Source of the DNA: Ferruginibacter paludis
GTDB taxonomy: Bacteria > Bacteroidota > Bacteroidia > Chitinophagales > Chitinophagaceae
Direction of reading: 5' to 3'
DNA: 64,000 nucleotides
Assembly: GCF_030409685.1 (NCBI RefSeq)
Contig: NZ_JAUFQJ010000008.1
Coordinates: 372,001 to 436,000, forward strand
Shown here: piece after piece, positions 18,901-26,289 of the stretch
Layout of the letters: every line of letters starts with the position of its first letter
Position numbering within the stretch: position 1 is the first letter of the stretch
Program-made: the position numbers and the translations under genes
Notes under the pieces: model-generated
What the model saw: only the letters and a program-made list of their open reading frames with translations
What the model was told of the DNA's origin: nothing
Databases searched by the model: none

Positions 18901-19470
18901 TGTGTAAGGTGCTTTCTTTTTGTTAACCCCGTTCAATGTTTGCAGCGCATTACTGATCGTTATAAACCTGTCAATCAATACCCGTGCAGGTTCCAGCGCA
19001 GCCAGGTCAACAATCTTTGTACCTGTTACGGCAGCATTTAATTGTGTAATGGCTGTATTTAATTTCTGACTGTCTGCAGGAAATATACTTTGCGAAGCTG
19101 CAACAACTGCCTGCATATCTTTTTGCATGTCTCCAGACAACTGCCTTAACCAGCCCTTTTCTTTTACCAGCAAAAGGCCCATCGATTGTATCAGTGTTAT
19201 CAGTGAATTGGTATCGCCTGTCAACGTACGCACACTATCGCCGGTTAAACTGACTTGCGCATTGATCGCTTCTATCTGCACAAAAGCCATTGTTTCCAGC
19301 ACCGATTCAACAGTTGCGTTTGCTTCCGGCGCCTTCTTTTCCACCTGCATAAACCTGGTTTCTATCCGCAGGGGAAGCAGTACATAAGGAATCGAATCCG
19401 TGTGCCGGGCTACTGTGGCTCTTATTTCTTCAAGCCTTGGATCTTCTACTTGTGCATTGATGGTTGCCAT
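12973..19470 (-). CDS. Giant conserved protein of unknown function (2165 residues), fourth gene of the operon
   Basis: The longest protein in the window. Landmarks in order: PYVLLPLRIETRFM near residue 30; a helical, coiled-coil-rich stretch to about 420; LWVRIYPDDVFVQTHEEALS near 435; another helical stretch; GRGIVPSVRIGMQPYGIL near 920; and SVYQMVLGNHVRASAVLTAL near 1590. I recall the LPLRIETRF, RVGxQPYGxLP and ESVYQxVxGN blocks from uncharacterised giant proteins of other phyla. There is no signal peptide, transmembrane segment, NTP-binding loop or recognisable catalytic site. The frame reaches back to 19581, inside the 1099-residue gene, but the ATG at 19470, 22 bases after that gene's stop, fits the operon spacing. 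Probably cytoplasmic and structural. Confidence 0.85.
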   Translation of the reverse strand: MATINAQVEDPRLEEIRATVARHTDSIPYVLLPLRIETRFMQVEKKAPEANATVESVLETMAFVQIEAINAQVSLTGDSVRTLTGDTNSLITLIQSMGLLLVKEKGWLRQLSGDMQKDMQAVVAASQSIFPADSQKLNTAITQLNAAVTGTKIVDLAALEPARVLIDRFITISNALQTLNGVNKKKAPYTDVKNKKTLYGYITSTLNTIKEFYQNIDTAIKALQYIDTTQRKRIQQLQADIQTQLGTLGASIEKMHTDAAWKKFAAETAQPEVTAIIALSNAFAAGSLLLLNNLPGPPAVQTGDVYFSGIKALVKIKRFNAQKQQGYEVIKKYKTYLEPRINSLAKTIQSPILESRPGQVSKLQNLFASINTEVTNSVTKINNYNAANKSQGAGKNLINTFFNQSVSSVIGGFAGQAVGNFPKPVYITDPPKMVNQLWVRIYPDDVFVQTHEEALSPTETDAGKQFWKVWWAAGGDKDLQMAAWQTLCKALGTHRASWVARVLNPSAIAANKAIFQTGPSSKIIDAITILTAINARLKQLPLDKPISNIVSATFAQKALAEVHTNLLKISTILSSLKQEQDFLLEKFRSNFINTAGLLNQLITSNQDLTGLKQKIAAAFVHSLHMMSGNLEIIQNALNKIKPVNHKDFVNAIDNPFVFPAVAAKDKDWTVAPHSNCLPDKFAVITMKDSQFTRIAVGNAVDETVQLGLDPQKFDDLSLFTIDADGNLNIDEGLKWMTDYNTAVSKGFGITLDITDDEYNNGFDRLIVLGIKGSDATSSKQLFEQLITNHIYGVDGLDFLKVGTPTNNTHEAASGWQSGNDSQQRYDIEINNLKYNLGETDIFKKADGKYFSDALGIDNAVTQFANYSGNLEMANAFAANRALWGVSLGHYMEEMWDGMFTYDNIRRTENFFTNYCVGRGIVPSVRIGMQPYGILATTAFSQLQLYPGNIPDLTIDEAKTILPWAVPSPALENKLQQRYEMRLYRLLNMLKNTWTSLRESNVIHSGNLEKEGDAQQRFVQMLGLNASSLDYFYRYAINIAKGPNASADGFGTNFKATDAFGPNGLTELFKNQILDGIFTPSFDFIDERWPGGLTTWQLTDAKYSRILHQFESSRLFIARLVENSLPVTGNLIDTIPDADNGLKSDYLSWLLTSGANSLLGGNAVGDPAKIPFDTMLFVMLRQSLLQGYQEAALNILQLEAILPELDRRIAGNTSHYHYKLFQNGKYVNKYLTKWHFLFKTLSDLVTDIALPSATTAKPFYQFIDQGPKSLANYLDRVKTANPALFNNSHKQFFDKLSLTRQAITTLKRATTKELDLLMAEHIDLCTYRLDSWLLGFVAKRLQQQRAKQPAGVFLGAYGYVENLRRDKGKDKFADQKTLANFKLDATKPVYHDTSNQGFIHGPSIGQAITAAVLRNAYMTNNTSAEDIANRLAVNISSGRVRMAMQLIEGIRNGQELGAILGFQFERGLHDRYKTIELDKYIQPLRKVFPLQQAVDETANGSATYISLVVNGTTILDKVHAAVDWPTNPAIKDDTIAELLKANNYAKFPKLITDVLDANLAGDNKNKVYDSIIEEIDRMADAFDALGDLAMSESVYQMVLGNHVRASAVLTALAEGKHMPDPQIIDTVRNGTVVTQRIILNFAATNNSFQLPAGWAAAPTVRSLTEPTFNNWLGLTLGPAKAIKYVLTAADANNNVTKTSFDIGASGLQAIDLFLVPGGESELSEIIISLYRKANNDYQSAISIDIKERDNGWSLDDKSLSEIYILMKYIRNMVSSAKYAGDSDIRLPNDPVNPDNPGNCDVDELNKRVTAAHKSLQLFIQDIATAAFLTDVLSGKTPVNDVVPTVAQVDTLFTYLHNAVFLGIPHALSIPFDAAATSDQRATGLLQQVVNIYKQAVAREAEATAAVTAMASVTSVKLKVQKLIELTKIVLGKNAIVNPLYTPLETTSIQKELALAPDKKIARNGGSLVMEDWLQNVSKVRERMYDLSMVIQTTDIYNLPVAQAEPVQLPYTDGDYWLGIEYPSAFTPVGDVISLVLLNTKQLQTAGIQSGFIVDEWLEIIPVREQTTGITFNYNNPNASPPQSILLAVTPEITNQWTWDDLVYTIIDTMDLAKNRAVEPDHFDKSFLGQVLPGIFSEVVPPQFRNEDTNPLGVQVVMDLADVVLPK

Positions 19471-19492
19471 AATTTGTTTCAGTTGAATAACA

Positions 19493-22400
19493 TTAATTTT
19501 CAGGTAACATTTCCGCAGCGTGTCTTGCAAACAATACAGGGTCCTGAAATAAAATAGCCGCCAGGTCTGCAGCATTTGCATTCCATAAAGGCTGGTCCGC
19601 CGGGTTTTGTATGGTAATATTTTTATTAAACGTGATGTGGTAGGAATTAAGGTCTGCTTTACTGTTTACCAAATATTCCCATGCCATGTCATCCCAGGTT
19701 TTCGGATTGCCTGCTGGCATTACATCGGTATTACCATGTTCGTCTGTAAAATCATCCAGGCCAAAACGGATATGGCCGGGTCTTTCCTTTAATACAAAAA
19801 ACCAACCCGGGTTTTTACCGGCGGTAGAACCATGAGGTTGTTCAATCCGGTCGCCCTTTGCAGTATCTTCATCCAGTGAAAATCCAAATAAGGTAACGTC
19901 GGGTTCTATTTCTGCCTTAAACAATGGGAATTTTGTAAAGTTGGAATCAATGCCGCCCTTCAACTGTCTTGGTTTGGATGCATCATTGGGATCATACATG
20001 GCCTGTTGCGCAAACACCATTGTGTTGGGATACTTTTTAAACAGGTCGCCTCGAATAACGAGTACCAGGTTGGATTGCTCAGTTCCTCTCGGATTATTTT
20101 CGCCCAGGGGATGACTCCATGTATTGATCTTGCGAATGTCCAGTTTTAGTTCCTTGTCTTTTTCAGGGTCCGCATCCAATGGCATCAGGCTGTCATCTAT
20201 ATTCCAAAACTGCCGGAAGTAGGATCCCCGCTGATCTGTAGGATATTCCCTCCACAATAATTCCCTTGCCATTTCATGGTTCATGCCAGCCATAAATGCT
20301 TCTATAAAAGCCTGGTTATTTTCCAGCAGCGTGATGGAATTGTTTGGCAGTTTATCAATATTGGGTAGTATAAAATTCTTGGAAATTTCCAGCAGGTAAG
20401 TGTATACTGCTTCTGTAAATTCAGGATAAGCCATGATGGGTTTCAACTGTGGCAAAGGAACATAGGAGCCATCTTTCTGCAGCAGTTTTATATTCATAAA
20501 CAACTTCCTGGCAAAGGTTGCAGCCGGATCTAATTTCTCAAAAATATGGGTCGAAATATTTGCTGCATTGCTAAATGCAGGCACAACTTCAACCTGCGGC
20601 AATGCACCTAATACGGAGGTAAAGTCTGCAAAAGATGCCTTCAATGCCAGTACGTCATTTTGAGTGGTCATTGATTTAATGCTCACTTTTGTCAGGTCGG
20701 AGCCGTCACTTATTATTACATCATTGTAATTTTTCGCATGAATGCCTGTACCGAAAAGAGCGGTAAACCTGGCAGGGTTTAATTGTACAATAACCTGACC
20801 GTCTGCATTCTTTTTTACAGGGAAATTTGTTGCCGCAATATTGTTCACCATATCTTTCATGGCAGTTTTTACATCTGCCGCTACCGCTTTCCCATCAATG
20901 GCGGTCAGCAATTGTGCCTGGCTTAAAGATGCATTAGCGGTGATAACGTCCGTTTCTATCATTTCAACAAAAGCATCTTTGGCAAGATCAGGAACGCTGG
21001 CTGTATAACTGCTTACCGCACCGGTTATCGCAGTATCAATCATGGCTGTGGTTAATGCTGCAAGTGGCGCCTGCTTTAACTTTGCAGCGGTTACAAAATG
21101 GGTCGGATCATCTTTTTCTATTAAATTGAAATTTTTAATAACAGTGTTTAATTTAACCACAGTAGCTATCCCGGACGAAACACCCAAACCAACCCTGGCA
21201 ATTTTGCTATTGGGCCTTGACATTTTTCGGAAGGCTGCCGTTTTTGAAGCAAACGGAATGCGGCTCTCAACAAAATCCTGCTGAACCGTTTTTGTATTGG
21301 CTGCATTTTTTATAAGATGCTGTACAGAATGTGTGAGCATAACAGCCTTGTCATTTCCCGCATTGATGATGTGCTTCTTAAAAATGCATTTGGTGATGGC
21401 TTGTGCCAGCAATGTTTCCTGTATCTTTTTATTGGCATCGTTCACTTTATTCACTTGTTGCCATGCCCGGTTTACAAAATCATCCTGGTGATTTTGTACC
21501 ACTTTTACGCCAAGCCCTGCAGCTCCCCTGTTCCTGAAATCCAGGTTCAGCTGGTCTATCCATGGAGGATTGGTACCGTCGCCCAATTTTGATACCAACG
21601 CATGCCACACACCATATACCGGAGGTACCAACAAAGGATCTTCACCAATGTCGGTATTGAAAAAAGGATTCGGACTTGCGACTACAATATTCTTATCTAC
21701 CAGGTCGGCAGACAAATTCAGCAGGTCTTTTAACTTTTGAATAGTGTTTTTGTCCGCTGCATTCGCACCACCATTTCCAGGCCAGCTGTCAGGAACAAAA
21801 TCCGGTGGTTTCAATGCGGCTTCCATACCAATTACCTTGGTGCCGTCATTTTGAACCCCCAGGTTAAAACCCGGGTCCTGGATATCCATCGGCATCTTAC
21901 CCGAATTGCCATCCATAATGATGGGTTTCAGCATGGTGACAAGACTTTCAAAATCACCATATGCAGCCGTTCTGAAATGCCACTGGTAATACACAGGGAA
22001 ATCAAAAGGCCGGGTACCGGTTCCCGGCATAGCGCCTTTGTGCCAGGAAGTTTTTTGTGCTGCTACGCCGGCTGTATCAAGCCCCAAACCTGCCAAACGT
22101 CCCGTTTCAAAAGCGGGTATCACAAAGGCTGTGAAGGAAGCATTTTTGGCCAGCTTACGGGGACAAAGTAATCTTGAGACCGCCACATCCGGGTCTGCCG
22201 CTATATCTGCATTTACTTCCTGCTGCATGGCGGCGCCACTGAGGTTTGTCAGCTTGTTATTAAAATGCACATGTGCAAATGCCCAGTTATCATTCTGGTG
22301 ATGAAAGGCGGCGTCAAAAGTGCCCTGCTCTACCGATATAAAAGGAAGTCCGCCTGGAGTTTGTTTTAATTTATACTCATCATCTTTTAATACAACAAGC

Positions 22401-22792
22401 GCCAACCACGGACGAAGTTTAGTTTGCCGGGTATTTAAATTGGCTGCAGCGGCGGGCGTATATCTCCACAAAAAATCCTCTTCATAAAATTCAATATAGG
22501 GCAGTCCGTTATCTTCATAATTCATCACACCATTGGCAGGCTCTGTTCTTACAATGGCCCTGGTACTTATACTCATCACATCGCCGGGGCCAACTACCTG
22601 CACCAGCTTTTTAATGGTGTTGGTTTGAACAGACCCATCGAGATTTGTATACTGGATATCCAGTTCCGCGCTCAAATCTGCCCTAACTATAGCAGAACCG
22701 TCACCGCTTCCCAACGTATCCGTCTCGCCTATTTTTGACGCAACGCCCTGTCGTGCCCAGGGTAAAAATCCATAAGAAGGTAATGTTGGCAT
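19493..22792 (-). CDS. Large conserved protein of unknown function (1099 residues), third gene of the operon
   Basis: It begins with GFLPWARQGVASKI (8-21), followed by VVGPGDVMSISTRAIVRTEP, a beta-rich N-terminal region. The best C-terminal landmark lies at about 835-862: NHEMARELLWREYPTDQRG, then SYFRQFW. Another is LVLVIRGDLFKKYPNT. I recall these blocks from uncharacterised actinobacterial proteins encoded beside relatives of the 2165- and 622-residue proteins. It has no signal peptide, no membrane helix and no known enzyme motif. It is 25 bases from the gene upstream and 22 from the one downstream, so it belongs to the five-gene operon. A structural or scaffold role is an inference. Confidence 0.85.
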   Translation of the reverse strand: MPTLPSYGFLPWARQGVASKIGETDTLGSGDGSAIVRADLSAELDIQYTNLDGSVQTNTIKKLVQVVGPGDVMSISTRAIVRTEPANGVMNYEDNGLPYIEFYEEDFLWRYTPAAAANLNTRQTKLRPWLALVVLKDDEYKLKQTPGGLPFISVEQGTFDAAFHHQNDNWAFAHVHFNNKLTNLSGAAMQQEVNADIAADPDVAVSRLLCPRKLAKNASFTAFVIPAFETGRLAGLGLDTAGVAAQKTSWHKGAMPGTGTRPFDFPVYYQWHFRTAAYGDFESLVTMLKPIIMDGNSGKMPMDIQDPGFNLGVQNDGTKVIGMEAALKPPDFVPDSWPGNGGANAADKNTIQKLKDLLNLSADLVDKNIVVASPNPFFNTDIGEDPLLVPPVYGVWHALVSKLGDGTNPPWIDQLNLDFRNRGAAGLGVKVVQNHQDDFVNRAWQQVNKVNDANKKIQETLLAQAITKCIFKKHIINAGNDKAVMLTHSVQHLIKNAANTKTVQQDFVESRIPFASKTAAFRKMSRPNSKIARVGLGVSSGIATVVKLNTVIKNFNLIEKDDPTHFVTAAKLKQAPLAALTTAMIDTAITGAVSSYTASVPDLAKDAFVEMIETDVITANASLSQAQLLTAIDGKAVAADVKTAMKDMVNNIAATNFPVKKNADGQVIVQLNPARFTALFGTGIHAKNYNDVIISDGSDLTKVSIKSMTTQNDVLALKASFADFTSVLGALPQVEVVPAFSNAANISTHIFEKLDPAATFARKLFMNIKLLQKDGSYVPLPQLKPIMAYPEFTEAVYTYLLEISKNFILPNIDKLPNNSITLLENNQAFIEAFMAGMNHEMARELLWREYPTDQRGSYFRQFWNIDDSLMPLDADPEKDKELKLDIRKINTWSHPLGENNPRGTEQSNLVLVIRGDLFKKYPNTMVFAQQAMYDPNDASKPRQLKGGIDSNFTKFPLFKAEIEPDVTLFGFSLDEDTAKGDRIEQPHGSTAGKNPGWFFVLKERPGHIRFGLDDFTDEHGNTDVMPAGNPKTWDDMAWEYLVNSKADLNSYHITFNKNITIQNPADQPLWNANAADLAAILFQDPVLFARHAAEMLPEN

Positions 22793-22817
22793 ATCTGAAA
22801 AATTAAAAAATCAATGA

Positions 22818-25800
22818 CTACAATTGGTAAGCAGATGCAATACTTATCTTGCCCTTTAATGCCGGATTTTGTTTGAGTATCGTATCAAAAGCATCGTTGG
22901 CCTGGGCATGTGTTCCACCTGCAAATACATTTACATTGTGCTGTGTAAGCGTGGCGTTATCAATCAGCACAAACTGCTCTTCGTCCATATTTACAGCAGC
23001 ATTGGCGAGTTTAAAACTCTTCTGCCTGTTTTGTACAGACAGCTCATTTTTGCCAATTGCTCCTCCCCGCATCATCAGTTTAAACCAGCTGAAATCGATG
23101 TCAAATGCAGGCGGATTGGGGAACGGATCAAAATCAGATACTTTAACTTCATACACCACATCCCTGTCCAGTGCGTAATCCACAAACAGTGTTGCAGTAT
23201 CAGCAACTTTTACGCCTCCTTTTTCCTTTGTATAGGATGGTGATTTCAATTTATCATCATCACTCATATTTTTAAATGCCGAAGGGGCGAAGGATTCTGT
23301 TTCGTTACTCAATGGCGTAACGGCGCCGCCCAGCCTGAATGCTGACACATCTGCCATGTTAATATCAGATGGTGCGTTATTACCAAACCGGTTAATCACC
23401 AGGCCCAAAGGCATTATCAACTGGCTCACCTTTACAGCTCCAAAAGATTGCAACACAATTTGTCCGGGTTGCGGAACGATGCCGGCAATTGTTACCACGT
23501 TGTAACGATTAGCCGGTAGTTCAGCCGACCAGTTGGCATCAATGGTAAAGGCTTCGAGAATTTTTGGCAATACCGCAATGCTGGGCAATGTATCCTGTTG
23601 TGCATCGCCCCAGGTAACATTGAAATGTACCTTGATGCTGATAAATAAAATATGGAAAGAAGCGGTACCGTTCGCATTCCATGGCGTTGGTCCGGAGAGT
23701 TCGAAATCCAGGTTGATGGAGAACAAGGTACTGCTGCCCATCTTCACTTCAAGGCCTGCTGTAATATTGGCGATGAATTTAAATGGCGAGAACTGGAAGA
23801 GTACATCAAAGCCCAGGTAACCTACCACGCTAAATCCTGCTACTTCAAATTTAAAATCAATGCGTGCACCAAACTGCACTGTGTTTGAGGTTACAGCAAA
23901 ATAGGCTGTTAAAACCAAATTCGGATTGGGGCTTAAAATAGTTAGCGTAAGCCGCTTCATTTTCGGCACATTCAAAGCAGCCGGCGGTGTAAACGAAGGA
24001 TGAAAACCACCCACCGATAACAGGAAGGCTTTTTCATTGCCCCAGTTTAACCGCAAAGCCATATCACCTTCTAATGTGAAAGTAAGAATATGGGAATTGT
24101 ATATGCTGGCGTCAAATGATAAATAGCCATTGTCAAAATCAATGATGCCGAGGAAGTTTACCTGCAGCTGCAAAATGGCGGCGTCTTCGGTTGGCAATAC
24201 TATTTTTAACACACCTAGGATAGCGAGCCTTACAGGACTGGTAAACTCAATTGCAATACCAAATTCAATTGTAACTAGTGTGGGCACACCCCAGGTTATT
24301 TTGGCCATCAGGCCAATCATAAACTGGTTTTCCTTTACCGGGAAAATGGCCTTGATCTGGGGAAGCAGTGTATTGATATTGGCGATGATATCCTCAGGGA
24401 ACATGATCTGTTCAATGGCATCATTTTTTACGCCGTCCCGCAGGGCATTTACATTAATTGTTCTGTTGATGCCCAGCATACCTCCCAGCCCGCTCAGGAA
24501 GAAACCCATACCCAACGAAATGCCGGGTTCAAACTGAACGCTGATGATAATGAGCAGGGAAAACCCATTGCTGCCATCCGGCATTTTTGTGTTGATGATG
24601 GCGATGGCAGATACCTGTATGGTATCCTGTATAGATAATTCCAGTGCGCCGGCATACTCTCCCTTATCACGGTCAATGGAAAGAAAACCGCCGCCCTTTA
24701 CAATACCTGCATCGATAGATAACCCTACACCAGTTGGGAATAAAAATCCGATAGTGAAATCTACAGGGCCAAGATTTCCCTTTCTGTCGGCCGGAAAACT
24801 GAATGTGCCGGATAGGCCCATACCCTGCACCACGGCTTCAATAGGGCCTAACGTACCTTTGATATCCAGCGCAATATTGATTGGGATATTTCCTCCCGCA
24901 GGTTTAACTCCCAGCTTCGCAGTTTCAATATCAATTGGGCCCAATTGTAAGTGAGCAGGCAAATCAATCTCAAGGCCACTGCTTCCTTTAAAATAAAAAC
25001 CGCTTTGCAAACCAAAACCAAAAGCGAGTTCAAAGGCAAGCGTAATGCCATTTGCCGGTAATATCTTTGAAAGAAAACCGTCGGTATCATTCGGTGCCGG
25101 CTTTATAACTATTTTACTTCCTTTTAAATCAAATTCAAGCTTTACATCTTTGGAACCTGCCGTGGTGATATTGGCCGCAGCAGCAATGGAGGCCGATAAA
25201 AATTCGTAGTGACTTGCGGCTGGATCGCCAAATACAATGATGGGTTTGCCATCGGCTTTTTTATATTCCAGCAACAAAGATACTTTGGCATTGGCCCCTC
25301 CACTGGTTCCCCCTCCGGTGAGATTGCTGATCAGTTCAGGCGCTTTGCCCGGCCTGATGATCAAAGCCACGCCGTTGTTCAGGTCAAGCCCCGTATCAAA
25401 TTTAAAAGTGAGATTATCTGTAATGTTGACTTCTTCGGTAATCTCGGCATTGGCATAAGGTATAATGGCAATGCCCGGCAACAAGGAACCGTTTTGAGGC
25501 AACAGGTAAAAATTAATTCCGGCGGCGGCGCCTACATTGGAAGTTTTTTCATCAATCAACACCAGCGTGAGCGCATCTTTATCAAATGTACCTGCAGGCA
25601 ACCCGTTATTCAACACCTGCAAAAACTGCGATTTTATTTCAGTGAGGTTAAACGGAATGCTAAACCCGTCAAAAATATCGGTAAGGTTTTTAAAGAGCAA
25701 TTCCCTGTCGAGCCCCGGTGTTGCCCAGCCATACAAATCCTGCAATAATTTCAGTGGATTGCTGAACAATGTACCAATCTTATCAAAATGAATTTCTTTC

Positions 25801-26273
25801 CTGTAATAGGCAGGTCTTGTTCCACCGGCGTCTTTTGACGTGATGGTAATAATACCCAGCAACTGCAGCAGGCTGCCAACTTTGGGGCGCTGATTTAAAA
25901 AGTATTCAACCAGTACATACTGGCCAATTTCCGACGGAAAATCATTTTTAAATTCTGTAGCAGTGGATGCGAGACCGCTGAACAAAGCATCGGGTTTTGA
26001 TACCAGGCCTTCAATACCTGTTACAAGGTTTTTGATGAGACCAAGTAACTGCGTGATATTGCCAAAATTGATGTCGCCTGTTTCAAGTAAGGTGATAATA
26101 GGGTCTACCAAATTCACCAGGTCTGTAACGGGTTGTATCGCCGCCGTTGCATCCCAGCCCAATTCCTTCATGGTCGACCGGAAAGCCTCTGGCGTTTGCA
26201 CCATATCTTTCAATGGTGTAAACGCACTGCCGATTTCTTCTGCTATTATTGATAAGGTATCCTGATCTGCCAT
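22818..26273 (-). CDS. DUF6603-type large beta-rich protein (1151 residues), second gene of the operon
   Basis: An N-terminal helical region (1-130) is followed by several hundred residues of alternating amphipathic strands rich in Gly, Leu, Ile and Phe, such as ITLAFELAFGFGLQSGFYF and GVGLSIDAGIVKGGGFLSI. A conserved core reads FLLSVGGFHPSFTPP near residue 750 and FAVTSNTVQFGA near 790. This matches my memory of DUF6603 proteins. The pattern suggests a very large beta-sheet with one greasy face, such as a lipid-binding groove or a membrane-inserting barrel, but that is inference. There is no signal peptide, which argues against an outer-membrane protein of the ordinary type. It starts 16 bases after the peptidase-like gene. 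Confidence 0.85.
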   Translation of the reverse strand: MADQDTLSIIAEEIGSAFTPLKDMVQTPEAFRSTMKELGWDATAAIQPVTDLVNLVDPIITLLETGDINFGNITQLLGLIKNLVTGIEGLVSKPDALFSGLASTATEFKNDFPSEIGQYVLVEYFLNQRPKVGSLLQLLGIITITSKDAGGTRPAYYRKEIHFDKIGTLFSNPLKLLQDLYGWATPGLDRELLFKNLTDIFDGFSIPFNLTEIKSQFLQVLNNGLPAGTFDKDALTLVLIDEKTSNVGAAAGINFYLLPQNGSLLPGIAIIPYANAEITEEVNITDNLTFKFDTGLDLNNGVALIIRPGKAPELISNLTGGGTSGGANAKVSLLLEYKKADGKPIIVFGDPAASHYEFLSASIAAAANITTAGSKDVKLEFDLKGSKIVIKPAPNDTDGFLSKILPANGITLAFELAFGFGLQSGFYFKGSSGLEIDLPAHLQLGPIDIETAKLGVKPAGGNIPINIALDIKGTLGPIEAVVQGMGLSGTFSFPADRKGNLGPVDFTIGFLFPTGVGLSIDAGIVKGGGFLSIDRDKGEYAGALELSIQDTIQVSAIAIINTKMPDGSNGFSLLIIISVQFEPGISLGMGFFLSGLGGMLGINRTINVNALRDGVKNDAIEQIMFPEDIIANINTLLPQIKAIFPVKENQFMIGLMAKITWGVPTLVTIEFGIAIEFTSPVRLAILGVLKIVLPTEDAAILQLQVNFLGIIDFDNGYLSFDASIYNSHILTFTLEGDMALRLNWGNEKAFLLSVGGFHPSFTPPAALNVPKMKRLTLTILSPNPNLVLTAYFAVTSNTVQFGARIDFKFEVAGFSVVGYLGFDVLFQFSPFKFIANITAGLEVKMGSSTLFSINLDFELSGPTPWNANGTASFHILFISIKVHFNVTWGDAQQDTLPSIAVLPKILEAFTIDANWSAELPANRYNVVTIAGIVPQPGQIVLQSFGAVKVSQLIMPLGLVINRFGNNAPSDINMADVSAFRLGGAVTPLSNETESFAPSAFKNMSDDDKLKSPSYTKEKGGVKVADTATLFVDYALDRDVVYEVKVSDFDPFPNPPAFDIDFSWFKLMMRGGAIGKNELSVQNRQKSFKLANAAVNMDEEQFVLIDNATLTQHNVNVFAGGTHAQANDAFDTILKQNPALKGKISIASAYQL

Positions 26274-26289
26274 GGTGGTACTTAATTAT

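Noticed and set aside
19471..19581. Longer N-terminus for the 2165-residue protein
   Set aside because: It would overlap the upstream gene by about 90 bases; the ATG at 19470 matches the operon spacing and the conserved start.
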